A stretch of 64,000 bases of DNA from positions 101,316 through 165,315 of the IMG/VR virus record IMGVR_UViG_3300010157_000032. One strand, 5' to 3'. Shown here in pieces: positions 1-9,852 of the stretch. Made by a program: the position numbers and the translations under genes. Each line of letters opens with the position of its first letter. Positions within the stretch are counted from its first letter, which is position 1. The notes below the pieces were generated by a model. That model was given only the letters and a program-made list of their open reading frames with translations, was not told where the DNA came from and ran no database searches. The stretch is from a virus.

Positions 1-1
1 T

Positions 2-1924
2 GCTAATGCAGAGTTGTTTAAGACTGATTCTAGCTATTCGTTTACTAATGCAGTTGGCATTAGATTTATTACACCTCCGGTAGCAGGCGCTCTAATAAAT
101 TTTGTTATTGTTAGCGGAAATCAACATACATTCTCAATTACTAAAGCTGAGCGTATTACACCTAATGGGAGTTCTACATCGTTTATACTAGCAAATCCTA
201 TAGGTACAAGTATCCCGAACGAATCTAATATTATTGTTAGAGTTGGATCTAATATTCTTCGAGCACCAACTAATAGTTACTTTACTATAGGCGGTAACAG
301 ATTAAACTATACAATCGATGCTACTAAGTTTAGACCATATGAACTTACGATTGACAACATACAAGTTATCGCTGATGGTAAACTACTAGTGCTGGGTAAC
401 GATTATATTGTTGACATTGGCGGGATCGCTATTAAATTGAGTAGACCTACTTATAAATTTTATGCCGGTAAACAACTAGTTGTTAGTGTAAATGTAGGAG
501 CAGATTATTCGTATAATCCTCTTAACAATACAATTACATTTAATACAGCTCCTGCACTTAACAGTGTAGTAGAAGTGATCAGTAGTTATCAGCATAACAT
601 TTTAGATGTTGAAAGAACCACAACAACTATTTCTTCAGATTTAAGTATAACACCTGATACTTTAGAATTTTATACGTATACTGCCCTGAGTACTGGTCGT
701 ATAGAGCTAGACAGACCGGTCATAGATGACAATTATGTTTGGGTAATGAAGAACAACACATTACTGATTCCAAGTTCTGATTATAAAGTCAATGATGATA
801 AAATCAGTATTCAGTTGGCAGCAATACCAACAGATGCTGATAATATATCAGTAATGCTTTTCAGTAGCAGAATAATAACATCTAGCATTTCTTATATGCA
901 ATTTAAAGATATGTTAAATCGTGTAATATACAAACGACTAAGTCTTAACAAACAAACATCGTTAGTTAATGATTTGCTTTGGAACGATACTATAATCACT
1001 GTCAAAGATGCTAGTAATTTTGATATTCCTAATCCATCACAAAATAAACCCGGTATCATTGAAATCCGAGGCGAACGAATCGAATATTTCGCTCTTACTG
1101 GAAATGTGTTAAGTAGATTACGTCGGGGTACTTTAGGAACAGGAACTCCGGAAATCCATATAATTGGATCAAAAGTTCAAGATATCGGTCGATCAGAAAC
1201 AATTCCATACAGTGATAAATTAACAGTTGACCAAATATTGTCAGATGGTACAAATATTGTAAATCTAGGGTTTACACCAATGACCAGTGTGGTTGCTACT
1301 GGAAAGTACACAAGCACATCAGAATGGACATATGCTACAGGATACACATCTTCAATCCCAGTAGGGTATGTACAAGCAGACGACATTGAAGTATTTGTCG
1401 GTGGATATGATTCTAGCTTATCATGGGCCGCAGGAGTTGTCTATAATGTTGGAACAGTAGTAACTGTGGGTAGTTATACCTACAGATGTATTACACAGCA
1501 TACTAGTAGCTCCAAATTTAGCACAGACAGTAGTAATTGGACTTTCTTTATTGGAAATATTCGACTAAAGAAAACTCCTTATAAAGTACACAATGTTAAT
1601 ATTGCTCCTTACAGCCCCGAAGGTGATGTGCAACTAGATGCAGATTTTGCAGTTAACGGTACTTTATCTAGTATTCGTCTTACTAATAAATTAGCAGTAG
1701 GAACTCAAGTTACAGTTGTTAGACGTACTGGCACAGCTTGGGACGGTTCTATTAATATTCTAAATGACGATGGCGATATCTCTAGATTCTTAAAAGCTAC
1801 TCCTGGAGTATGGTATACTGATTACAATAAATATTTGCAACAAACAACAACATCCAATTCTACATTTGATTCAACAATTGGAACATTTGATGCAACAAAC
1901 ACTACATTTGACCAAGGAAACTAA
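2..1924 (+). CDS. Tail/baseplate-associated structural protein (5' end outside window)
   Basis: The frame is open to the left edge (A-N-A-E is read before the first possible start, TTG at 14), so this is the C-terminal 640 or so residues of a larger protein. It is rich in Thr, Ser, Asn and Ile like phage tail proteins. It carries a stretch with GNVLSRLRRGTLGTGTPEIH, which I recognise from T4-like environmental phage structural proteins. Near 1420-1550 a W-x-G-x-V-Y-x-x-G-x-x-V pattern followed by YRC and W resembles a small carbohydrate-binding module of the CBM5/12 type. The C-terminus has repeated TFD motifs (1860-1920). The stop is 2 nt before the next gene. A virion role is inferred; the exact protein is not identified. 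Confidence 0.7.
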   Translation, partial: ANAELFKTDSSYSFTNAVGIRFITPPVAGALINFVIVSGNQHTFSITKAERITPNGSSTSFILANPIGTSIPNESNIIVRVGSNILRAPTNSYFTIGGNRLNYTIDATKFRPYELTIDNIQVIADGKLLVLGNDYIVDIGGIAIKLSRPTYKFYAGKQLVVSVNVGADYSYNPLNNTITFNTAPALNSVVEVISSYQHNILDVERTTTTISSDLSITPDTLEFYTYTALSTGRIELDRPVIDDNYVWVMKNNTLLIPSSDYKVNDDKISIQLAAIPTDADNISVMLFSSRIITSSISYMQFKDMLNRVIYKRLSLNKQTSLVNDLLWNDTIITVKDASNFDIPNPSQNKPGIIEIRGERIEYFALTGNVLSRLRRGTLGTGTPEIHIIGSKVQDIGRSETIPYSDKLTVDQILSDGTNIVNLGFTPMTSVVATGKYTSTSEWTYATGYTSSIPVGYVQADDIEVFVGGYDSSLSWAAGVVYNVGTVVTVGSYTYRCITQHTSSSKFSTDSSNWTFFIGNIRLKKTPYKVHNVNIAPYSPEGDVQLDADFAVNGTLSSIRLTNKLAVGTQVTVVRRTGTAWDGSINILNDDGDISRFLKATPGVWYTDYNKYLQQTTTSNSTFDSTIGTFDATNTTFDQGN

Positions 1925-1926
1925 CA

Positions 1927-2793
1927 ATGTCACAGCAACTTATTAATTTAGGATCAGCACCTAACGATCATTCGGGCGATTCATTGCGTACCGGTGCCCA
2001 AAAAATAAATGCTAATTTTACTGAATTGTATACTAGTACAGTAATTCCCTCGCAAGTTGGAAGTGCTGGCTTGTTTTTAAGTACCAACGGTACAAATTTA
2101 TCTTGGCAAGCCCCTACAATCAATAATGTAGTGTTAACAACTAATTCTTATGCAGATCCCACATGGATTACCAGTCTAAGTTACGCTAAAATAAATGGAG
2201 CTCCCGCACAATATACATTGCCAACCGCTAGTACAAGTGTATTAGGTGGCGTTAAAGTTGACGGTATATCGGTGGTAATTAGTGGTGCAGGAGTTATCAG
2301 TTCTCCAGCACAGGTTATTCCTACTGCAAGTGCTAGTACATTAGGCGCAGTAAAGATTGACGGCGTTACGGTTACCTTAAACGGTAGCAGCCAGTTAGTT
2401 GCCGCACAAACAACTATAGTAAGAACTACTGTGTCTGGAACAACACAAACAATTGCCGCAGGCTCCTTTGACATTATTACTATTACTGGTTTTAAAAGTT
2501 ATGCATTGCTATCTATAACAACCAGCGCGGCAGCCTGGGTATCAGTATATACCTCCACAGCAACGCAGGCAGCAGATGCAAGCAGATCAATAACAACAGA
2601 TCCAGTTCCGGGCAACGGAATCGTAGCTGAGATGATTTCAACTACTGCAAAAACACAAAAATTTACCCCAATGGTTATGGGATTTAATGACGAAGTGGTT
2701 CCAAATAACAACATACAATTGAAAGTATACAATAATGGTGTTGCATCTGCCGCTATAACAGTAACTCTTGCTCTAATCCAGCTAGAACGTTGA
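1927..2793 (+). CDS. Tail-fibre-like structural protein
   Basis: 288 residues. The N-terminus (INLGSAPNDHSGDSLRTGAQ, then KINANFTELY) is a signature seen at the start of many T4-like phage tail proteins. Two repeats of the form STxLGxVKxDGxxVT (2240-2300 and 2330-2390) follow, which resemble triple-beta fibre shaft repeats. The C-terminal 120 residues are a Thr/Ala-rich beta domain without a motif I can name. It begins 2 nt after the preceding stop and is probably co-transcribed with it. Function beyond a structural part of the tail is unknown. Confidence 0.7.
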   Translation: MSQQLINLGSAPNDHSGDSLRTGAQKINANFTELYTSTVIPSQVGSAGLFLSTNGTNLSWQAPTINNVVLTTNSYADPTWITSLSYAKINGAPAQYTLPTASTSVLGGVKVDGISVVISGAGVISSPAQVIPTASASTLGAVKIDGVTVTLNGSSQLVAAQTTIVRTTVSGTTQTIAAGSFDIITITGFKSYALLSITTSAAAWVSVYTSTATQAADASRSITTDPVPGNGIVAEMISTTAKTQKFTPMVMGFNDEVVPNNNIQLKVYNNGVASAAITVTLALIQLER

Positions 2794-2823
2794 TAACATT
2801 AAACTAGCACATTATAAACATTG

Positions 2824-2830
2824 ATAAATA
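2824..2830 (+). promoter_or_regulatory. Late-type promoter ATAAATA
   Basis: ATAAATA sits 20 nt before the ATG at 2851 in the only sizeable gap of the tail-gene run (2794-2850). It matches the core of the T4 late promoter TATAAATA, recognised by gp55 with gp33 and gp45. The same core occurs at 7392, 39153, 43971, 48091 and 53182. Confidence 0.55.
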
Positions 2831-2850
2831 CCATATAAAGAGAGACCATT

Positions 2851-3459
2851 ATGCAGAGTAAAGACGTAACTGGAATACATATAGAAGGGCATATTAAGAT
2901 ATATAACCCTGAATCCAAAGAAATTTATGTTAACAAACGTAATGCAATCCATTACGAAAACATTAGTATTGCTCTAGCACAAAGCATGGCTAACAGCGGA
3001 CAAGGGTTTGTCTATCAAATGGCGTTTGGCAATGGCGGTACAGCTATCGATCCTACAGGAATTATCACGTATCTAAGCCCAAATAGTTCAGGATCAAACG
3101 CTAGTTTATACAATCAAACTTATTCTAAAATAGTTGACGGGCGTTCAAGCAATAATATTGATCCAACCCGCAATTATATTGAAACTCGACATGTGACCGG
3201 TACAAATTATACTGATATATTTGTAACTTGTTTATTAGATTACGGCGAACCTGGTTCACAGAGTGCGTATGATACAACGTCTGATGGCGCTAATGCATTT
3301 TTATTTGATGAGTTAGGATTACAAAGTTATAGCCCAACTGGTCAAAGTTTATTGTTAACACATGTTATTTTCCATCCTGTACAAAAAAGTTTAAACAGAT
3401 TGATTCAGATCGATTATACTGTGCGTATACAAAGTTTGACTGGCCTGGTAGGAGTTTAA
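2851..3459 (+). CDS. Conserved phage structural protein
   Basis: 202 residues, starting with ATG 20 nt after an ATAAATA motif and preceded by GAGAGACC. The N-terminus (KDVTGIHIEGHIKIYNPES) and the central DGANAFLFDELGLQS resemble a protein found among tail genes of T4-like phages. No catalytic motif, signal peptide or membrane segment is visible. It is followed after 3 nt by the collar-domain fibre gene, so it is probably a virion component such as an adhesin connector; that is inferred from position only. Confidence 0.55.
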   Translation: MQSKDVTGIHIEGHIKIYNPESKEIYVNKRNAIHYENISIALAQSMANSGQGFVYQMAFGNGGTAIDPTGIITYLSPNSSGSNASLYNQTYSKIVDGRSSNNIDPTRNYIETRHVTGTNYTDIFVTCLLDYGEPGSQSAYDTTSDGANAFLFDELGLQSYSPTGQSLLLTHVIFHPVQKSLNRLIQIDYTVRIQSLTGLVGV

Positions 3460-3462
3460 TAA

Positions 3463-5565
3463 ATGACGTATCAAGTAACCTACTCTGAGCCGAACAATCC
3501 TGCTAAAGCTCCAATTGTTGTAGCCGATCAAACCCTCAACACTCAAACTAGTATTACGTTTGTTGGTAAAAATTATGCAGGATACGGCCCAGTAATTGCA
3601 ACAGACTTATTGCATCTATTAGAAAATTTTGCTAATAGTTCGCCACCCTCAAACCCAGTTCAAGGCCAGTTGTGGTATGATACCGCAGGCAGCATTAATA
3701 CACTTAAAGTCTATGATGGTACTACTTGGGGCGCCGCTGGTTCGTTAAAAAAATCAGCGACAGCTCCCGATGTTGCCAACAGCAGTCCTGGTGATTTGTG
3801 GTCTAACACAGATACAAGCCAATTATATCTATTTTCTGGATCAAACTGGTTATTAGTTGGCCCTCAATTCTCAACAGGAACTTTAACCGGTCCGATTGTT
3901 GATGAAATTATCGATGTGAACAATGAAACTTATTCGGTAATTTCTTTATATGCTAACAATTATAGAATTGCTATAATCAGTAAAGATACATTTATACCTA
4001 AAGCATATATCGCAGGTTTTGCTAATATTAATCAGGGTATTAATTTAAGTACTACTGATACAACAAGTTCTACATCTTTGTCAAGAATTTGGGGTACAGC
4101 AAGTTCTGCAGATGCATTACTAGTTAATAATACTGTAGTTCCGTCTTCTAGCTTCTTACGTAATGACCAAGTTAGCTTAACGAGTAACGCTATTAATATC
4201 AAGACTGACGCCGGTATCAGTCTAGGTAATAGTTTAAATTTTAATATTGGAGTTAACGGCAATTCAACGGTATTTTATTCTAAGGGTAGTTCAAATAGTA
4301 TCGAGTTTAATTTAAATAGTTCAATTTTAATTCATGTATCGCCTCTTGGAAAAATAGGAATTGGTTTAAACAACATATCTCCAGCTTCTACACTTGATGT
4401 AGATGGCACTATAACAACCAGTGCCGGTTTAAATGATTTAGGAACTTCGGATATTAGCGATATAGCCGGCGCAAGCATAAAAACTTTAGGCGGACTGTCG
4501 GTATCTAAATCAACAAGTCTAGGTGATGATACTACAATAAGCGGCCAACTATATCTAAATTGGTTGCATGAAGGTCAGCCAGTAACTGGCCCAGCCCTAC
4601 TTCCTTCAACAACTGGCATATATGATATTGGTTCAGCTAGTGCAACATTTAGAAATATCTATGCACAATCGTTTGTTGGTAACTTTAATGGTGTGTTTAC
4701 TGGACAGCTTACTGGGAGTATTAGCGGCGCCGCTGCCAAATTACAAAGCCCAACAAATTTTAGATTAACCGGTGACGTTTCTGCACCGGATGTGAGCTTT
4801 GATGGACAAACTCAGACTGGAGTTGCACTGTTTAATACATCTATTAGTCCTGGTATTATCACATCTAAGGCTGCCGCCGATGATTCATCACTAACCGATC
4901 AATTTTTAGTTTATAGAGCTGGATCTGGTTTGTTAAGCATGACTAAACAAACTTTATTAAATCACGTTGCTACTGTTCCTGTGGGCACATTATTTCCGTT
5001 TGCAGGTACAACCATACCCGACGGGTACTTGCTATGCGATGGCAGTGAGGTAAGGGTTTCAGAATATACCTTATTATTCCAAGTTATTGGGTATGTGTAC
5101 AAACCTGCACAGCTATTGCAAGGTCTAGGAACATTTGGATTACCTGATATGAGAGGCAGATTTGCATTGGGTCGTGACAACATGGATAATGGTATTACTG
5201 TACCTAGTAAAGATGGATCCGGAACACAAATTCAAACTGGCGGCGGATCAGCTAACAGAGTAACAGACATTACAGCAGACACGATTGGTACAGGCTTAGG
5301 AAGTCAAACTCAAACACTAGCATTAAACAATCTTCCGGATCACTTTCATAATTTAAGTAGTGGAAATGCCCAATATTATGCAGCCGGACTACCGGGCGCA
5401 GGCCCCGATCCAAATGCAGTTCCGGGACTAGGCTTGCCAACTACTAGTTCTGGGTCAGGATACCCCAGCAGTGGATCAGTTATAGCAAACTCATTGGGTG
5501 AAGGATTTTCAACAATGAACCCTTATGCAACAATTAATTACATAATCTTTACTGGTGCTTTATAA
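3463..5565 (+). CDS. Tail fibre with C-terminal phage tail collar domain
   Basis: 700 residues. The N-terminal 170 residues (VGKNYAGYGP, LLENFANSS, GQLWYD) are shared with the next two fibre genes and probably form the attachment module. The middle is a Ser/Thr/Asn-rich repetitive shaft with LDVDGTITTS-type repeats. Residues about 510-600 form a phage tail collar domain (VPVGTLFPFAG, PDGYLLCDGS, LPDMRGRFALG). A His-containing segment, LNNLPDHFHNLSSG, follows, as in short tail fibre (gp12-like) tips, where such histidines bind metal. The stop TAATG overlaps the next start. Likely a receptor-binding or baseplate fibre. Confidence 0.85.
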   Translation: MTYQVTYSEPNNPAKAPIVVADQTLNTQTSITFVGKNYAGYGPVIATDLLHLLENFANSSPPSNPVQGQLWYDTAGSINTLKVYDGTTWGAAGSLKKSATAPDVANSSPGDLWSNTDTSQLYLFSGSNWLLVGPQFSTGTLTGPIVDEIIDVNNETYSVISLYANNYRIAIISKDTFIPKAYIAGFANINQGINLSTTDTTSSTSLSRIWGTASSADALLVNNTVVPSSSFLRNDQVSLTSNAINIKTDAGISLGNSLNFNIGVNGNSTVFYSKGSSNSIEFNLNSSILIHVSPLGKIGIGLNNISPASTLDVDGTITTSAGLNDLGTSDISDIAGASIKTLGGLSVSKSTSLGDDTTISGQLYLNWLHEGQPVTGPALLPSTTGIYDIGSASATFRNIYAQSFVGNFNGVFTGQLTGSISGAAAKLQSPTNFRLTGDVSAPDVSFDGQTQTGVALFNTSISPGIITSKAAADDSSLTDQFLVYRAGSGLLSMTKQTLLNHVATVPVGTLFPFAGTTIPDGYLLCDGSEVRVSEYTLLFQVIGYVYKPAQLLQGLGTFGLPDMRGRFALGRDNMDNGITVPSKDGSGTQIQTGGGSANRVTDITADTIGTGLGSQTQTLALNNLPDHFHNLSSGNAQYYAAGLPGAGPDPNAVPGLGLPTTSSGSGYPSSGSVIANSLGEGFSTMNPYATINYIIFTGAL

Positions 5566-7379
5566 TGAGTTACAATATATTAAAAACCAACGGCACAACA
5601 TTAACTCAATTGATTGATGGTACGATTGACCAAACAACGACTGACTTAACTTTAATAGCAAAAAATGCTACAGGTTACGGAGTTTTTTTTAATGATAACT
5701 TTGTACATCTACTAGAAAATTTTGCTAATACTAGCCAACCAAACTATCCTATAACCGGACAACTTTGGTTTGATACTAATGATAATCGATTAAAAATATA
5801 CGACGGAGTACAGTTTAAAGTCACCGGCGGAACAACAGTATCTCCGACAGCTCCCAGTAGTCTAACAACCGGGGATATCTGGATAGATAGTTTACGCCAG
5901 CAACTGTATTTTAATGACGGTAACTCGACAAAATTAGCAGGCCCTATATACACTAATGCTCAGGGACAAACAGGATTTATTGTTGAAGATATAGTAGACA
6001 CTAATAAAGTTAGCCATACAATCTGTTATCTCAAAGTTGCTAGTACGATACTTGGTATTTTTAGTAAAGACAGTTTTACACCACTTACAGCAATTACTGG
6101 ATTTTCCGGAGCAATTACTTCTGGATTTAATGTCGGCAACAAGCCTGGAATATCGTTTAATGTTCCAGTAAGTTCTTCAAGTGCATTAATCAGCCCAACT
6201 GGCACACTATTATCATCGTCAAATTTTGTAACAACAGTTGGTGATTCTTCAACCGTAGGCTCATTGACAATACAAAATAGTACGCCGTTGGTATTAGGAC
6301 AAGCATCTAGTACTGAAATAAATGTTAACTACTCGTTATTTGAAATTAAATCAAATTCTACAAATCAGAATTTTTCGCTTAACATGCTAAATTCAACGAG
6401 CCAAACTTCGGCATTATATGTTAATGCGTCTGGCAAGTATGTTGGTATATATACAACGGTCCCAACAGCAACTTTAGATGTAAATGGTAGTGTTAGAGTT
6501 CGTGGAGATTTAACGATTGAAGGCACCACTACTACTATTAATTCTGCAATAATTAATGTTAGTGATAAAACTATTATTCTAGCTAAGACAGCAAGCCCGT
6601 CAAATACTAGTGCTAACGGCGGCGGCTTAGAAATTGCTGCCGGTACAGATGTTAATAAAACATTTCTTTGGTATTCAGCTAATACTGCGTGGACAAGTTC
6701 AGAAAATCTAAGCCTAGCTTCGGGTAAAAGTTACAAAATTAACGGTATAGATGTTGTAACAGCAAATTCACTAGGCACAGCAATTACCAGTGCGCCTGGA
6801 CTAACTAGTATTGGAACTCAAATATCATTCCAAGCTGGGTATATATCTCTCACTGGGTCAACAATTTCATATCTAAATGCATCGGTTGCAAATGCTAATT
6901 TAACTTTGACACCAAAAGGAACTGGATCAGTTGACGTAAGTAATTCTAAAATAACCAGTGTTGCAACTCCTACAGTTAGCACTGATGCCGCATCTAAAGG
7001 ATATGTCGATACTGCAATACAAAGTTCTCCGCTTGCAATATCGTTGACCACTACTGGTTTTACAAATTTACAAATATCATCAGGTATTTTACCAAAGATT
7101 TTTCCAGCCAGTGAGCATCAAAATAACACAATAGCTAGAGTAGTATGTATAGATGCGGGTGCTACACAAAGTATCCCCGCAGGATCATTTGTGACCGGCG
7201 CAATATATACTGTTGCGGCACCGGGAACTACAAATTTTACAGCAATTGGAGCAGGAAATAATACTAGCGGAACAGTATTTGTGGCATCAGGCCCGGGAGC
7301 CGGAAGCGGAACAGCAAACCCGTATGTCCGACAATTTCAGCTATCAGCTGGAATATGGACTTACCAGTCATATTCTTAA
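5565..7379 (+). CDS. Tail fibre, paralogous N-terminal module
   Basis: 604 residues, start overlapping the previous stop by one base (TAATG). The first 170 residues repeat the module of the flanking fibres (LIAKNATGYGVFFNDNFVHL, then LLENFANTSQP, GQLWFD). The middle has TLDVNGSVRVRGDLTIEGTT, typical of fibre shafts, and VSTDAASKGYVDTAIQS near residue 470, a motif seen before many phage fibre tips. The C-terminal domain is a compact module with GSFVTGAIYTVAAPGTTNFT, which I recognise only as recurrent in phage tail proteins. It lacks the collar domain of its upstream paralogue, so the two probably contact different ligands. Confidence 0.8.
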   Translation: MSYNILKTNGTTLTQLIDGTIDQTTTDLTLIAKNATGYGVFFNDNFVHLLENFANTSQPNYPITGQLWFDTNDNRLKIYDGVQFKVTGGTTVSPTAPSSLTTGDIWIDSLRQQLYFNDGNSTKLAGPIYTNAQGQTGFIVEDIVDTNKVSHTICYLKVASTILGIFSKDSFTPLTAITGFSGAITSGFNVGNKPGISFNVPVSSSSALISPTGTLLSSSNFVTTVGDSSTVGSLTIQNSTPLVLGQASSTEINVNYSLFEIKSNSTNQNFSLNMLNSTSQTSALYVNASGKYVGIYTTVPTATLDVNGSVRVRGDLTIEGTTTTINSAIINVSDKTIILAKTASPSNTSANGGGLEIAAGTDVNKTFLWYSANTAWTSSENLSLASGKSYKINGIDVVTANSLGTAITSAPGLTSIGTQISFQAGYISLTGSTISYLNASVANANLTLTPKGTGSVDVSNSKITSVATPTVSTDAASKGYVDTAIQSSPLAISLTTTGFTNLQISSGILPKIFPASEHQNNTIARVVCIDAGATQSIPAGSFVTGAIYTVAAPGTTNFTAIGAGNNTSGTVFVASGPGAGSGTANPYVRQFQLSAGIWTYQSYS

Positions 7380-7391
7380 ACCAAAACTAGC

Positions 7392-7398
7392 ATAAATA
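7392..7398 (+). promoter_or_regulatory. Late-type promoter ATAAATA
   Basis: CATAAATACTACGAATAAGG lies in the 41-nt gap between two fibre genes, 22 nt before the ATG at 7421. The extended sequence closely matches that in front of the holin gene on the other strand (ATAAATACTACTATTAAG), which strengthens the call. AAGGAACG before the ATG can serve as ribosome binding site. Confidence 0.6.
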
Positions 7399-7420
7399 CT
7401 ACGAATAAGGAACGAGCCAG

Positions 7421-8899
7421 ATGTCATATACAATAACAAGATATAACGGTAATCAAATTGCTGTTATTGCCGACGGCACAATAGATGCTACTCTTGATCT
7501 GAAATTAATCGGCAAAAATTATGCTGGATACGGATCAATTCAGAATGAAAATTTTGTATATCTATTAGAAAATTTTGCTAATACTACACAGCCTCCTAAG
7601 CCATTACCAGGACAAATTTGGTTTGACAGCGGAAAAAGCAAGTTAAAATTTTACGACGGCACAAAATTCCGTACAACAGGTGGTGCAGAAATTGGCGGAA
7701 CTGCTCCTTCAGGATTAACACAGGGTGATTTTTGGTACGATACTAATAATAATCAGTTATATGCGTGGAACGGCACTACATTTACATTGATTGGTCCTCA
7801 AGGTGTTGCAGGCGCAGGTACAACACAAATGCGCTCTATCAGTCTAAAAGACAGTTTCGGTGTGTCTCATCCAGTAATCCAGGGTGTTGATAACGGCCAG
7901 GTTATATTTACAATTAGTGCAGATAGTGATTTTATTTTAGATAACACTCAAAACGCAATCACAGGCTTTACTACAATTCACCAAGGTATTACATTAGTTT
8001 ATACTAACAATAATGCGGCTCCGGGTGTAACATCAAGTGCTCACAGATTTTACGGAACAGCTACAAATGCTGACCAATTAGGCGGATTGCCAGTATCAGC
8101 ATTTGTACAAACAGGTAGCGCGGCATTTAGTACACAGGTTAACTTTGCCGATGTAGGATATACCGTTGGTAATCCTATTGCTAGGTTAGTTGTTTTTAAC
8201 CAGTCAGCAACAACTCCTACTATTAGAAATCAATCAAACAACACAATTGTATTTCAAACTACCGTTTCAGCGGCAACAAAAACTCCACTTCAATTAGTAG
8301 GCAGTGACATGTTACCGGGTACAACACTGACAAACAATATAGGAAGTCCGTCTTTACAGTGGAATCAAATTTATGCTAGTTATATTAACGGCACATCATC
8401 TCAAGCAGATGCGCTTAATGTAGGTGGAGTTTATAGAACAGCTAGTATTGCTTCAAGCCCTAATACTGTTGTAGCTCGTGACGGCAGCTCAAATATTGCC
8501 GCAAACTTATTTCAAGGAATTGCATCTAGTGCTAACTACGCTGACTTGGCAGAGAAATATTTAACCGATGTTGAATTAACACCGGGTACAGTGGTAAAAG
8601 TTGGTGGCTCAGCTGAAGTATCAACAGCCACTCTTGGTGATCGAGCAATAGGTGTGATATCTACAAATCCAGCTTACATGATGAATAGTGAATTAGAAGG
8701 TGGCACATATGTTGCACTAAAAGGTCGAGTACCTTGCAAGGTAGTTGGGCCTGTCGCCAAAGGCGATCGATTAATAGCATACGGACAAGGGCGTGCAGTT
8801 ACCTCGATACAGGCGAACGGGGATGTATTTGCAATAGCTCTTGAGGACTTTGATACTGTAAGGGGTGTTGAAGGTGTAATTGAAGTTGTAGTACTATAA
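7421..8899 (+). CDS. Tail fibre with Peptidase_G2-like C-terminal domain
   Basis: 492 residues. It has the shared N-terminal fibre module (LIGKNYAGYGS, LLENFANTTQP, GQIWFD) and a spacer with VAGAGTTQMRSISLKD. The last 120 residues (ANYADLAEKYLTD, GTVVKVGGSAEV, IGVISTNPAYMMN, LKGRVPCKVVGPV) form a domain common at the tips of T4-like fibres and resembling the self-cleaving Peptidase_G2/intramolecular chaperone family. The family link is from memory of the motif order; cleavage here is not shown. A late-type promoter precedes the gene. Confidence 0.78.
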   Translation: MSYTITRYNGNQIAVIADGTIDATLDLKLIGKNYAGYGSIQNENFVYLLENFANTTQPPKPLPGQIWFDSGKSKLKFYDGTKFRTTGGAEIGGTAPSGLTQGDFWYDTNNNQLYAWNGTTFTLIGPQGVAGAGTTQMRSISLKDSFGVSHPVIQGVDNGQVIFTISADSDFILDNTQNAITGFTTIHQGITLVYTNNNAAPGVTSSAHRFYGTATNADQLGGLPVSAFVQTGSAAFSTQVNFADVGYTVGNPIARLVVFNQSATTPTIRNQSNNTIVFQTTVSAATKTPLQLVGSDMLPGTTLTNNIGSPSLQWNQIYASYINGTSSQADALNVGGVYRTASIASSPNTVVARDGSSNIAANLFQGIASSANYADLAEKYLTDVELTPGTVVKVGGSAEVSTATLGDRAIGVISTNPAYMMNSELEGGTYVALKGRVPCKVVGPVAKGDRLIAYGQGRAVTSIQANGDVFAIALEDFDTVRGVEGVIEVVVL

Positions 8900-8908
8900 G
8901 GAATAACA

Positions 8909-9811
8909 ATGTCTGGTCAAAATACATCAATCCTAGCCACTGATTATAATACTATACAGTCAAAAATTGCTACGGTTCTAGGAGTTGGTTCCGGCACTAG
9001 CGGATACGGTCAACCAGTCACTAGTATCCAAGTAACACAAGGTACTCCGATCCTAGTAAGTCAGTGGACTGCATTGCGAAATGATTTGCTAAAGGCACGT
9101 AATCATCAAACAACAACAGACCAAAGCGGACAACTTACTGTTATTACAAATACTACCCAGGTAAAAGAGTCAGACAGAGCCGCTTACGATTCAATGGCTG
9201 AGCTAATTATTGTAAACAAGCTGATAACTCCACCGAGCGGGCAAGGCACATTAGCTGATGTTGCTACCAGCAGTAGAACTAGTGCATGGAACGGTACTAT
9301 TAGTCATGTAGTAACTGCAACCTTTCCTAATTATGATTCCGCAAGGGCATTTTTTAACAGCGGCGGCAATTTTCAATTCTCCGGTAGCCAAAGCGGCGGA
9401 TCAAATACTGCAATCGGCAGTAAAAATGACTCGTGGAATAAAATGCTGTCTAACATGGGTACTATTACCTTTGACTACGGCAGTACTTCTGATGCAGGAA
9501 CTACTCCGGGAACAGTGGCCAGTAGTATCGGGTACTATCAGCTGACCACAGTAAACCAATTGATTTTTACAAAAAGCACTGAGAATAGTTCATACTCTCC
9601 AAATCAGTACGATATTTCTGCTAAAATAAATGCGGCAGGATCAGTGATAACTTTTACCATACATTTTGCAGACCTATCCGGACAACCAAATGCACCGTAT
9701 GGTACCGACGAAAACGTTGACGGAACTTTGATCAGCCAAGTCCAGGCATACTATGCTACTGGAACCAATGTAGCAGTTTCTTTACCTGCTGTATCGTCAG
9801 TTGGTCCTTAA
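8909..9811 (+). CDS. Conserved virion-associated protein
   Basis: 300 residues, preceded by AAGGAATAACA. The N-terminal half (LATDYNTIQSKIATVLGVGS, SGYGQP, QWTALRNDLLKARNHQT) is a pattern I recognise from proteins that follow the fibres in T4-like environmental phages. The rest is Ser/Gly/Thr-rich beta-type sequence with a FFNSGGNFQFSGSQSGGSNT segment. No enzyme motif is visible. It closes the tail-gene operon; a 58-70 nt gap with a palindrome and a possible promoter follows. Probably a tail or baseplate component. Confidence 0.6.
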   Translation: MSGQNTSILATDYNTIQSKIATVLGVGSGTSGYGQPVTSIQVTQGTPILVSQWTALRNDLLKARNHQTTTDQSGQLTVITNTTQVKESDRAAYDSMAELIIVNKLITPPSGQGTLADVATSSRTSAWNGTISHVVTATFPNYDSARAFFNSGGNFQFSGSQSGGSNTAIGSKNDSWNKMLSNMGTITFDYGSTSDAGTTPGTVASSIGYYQLTTVNQLIFTKSTENSSYSPNQYDISAKINAAGSVITFTIHFADLSGQPNAPYGTDENVDGTLISQVQAYYATGTNVAVSLPAVSSVGP

Positions 9812-9852
9812 TCAGGACTGCACTCCACGCTTCACTCAACATGATAACTAAC

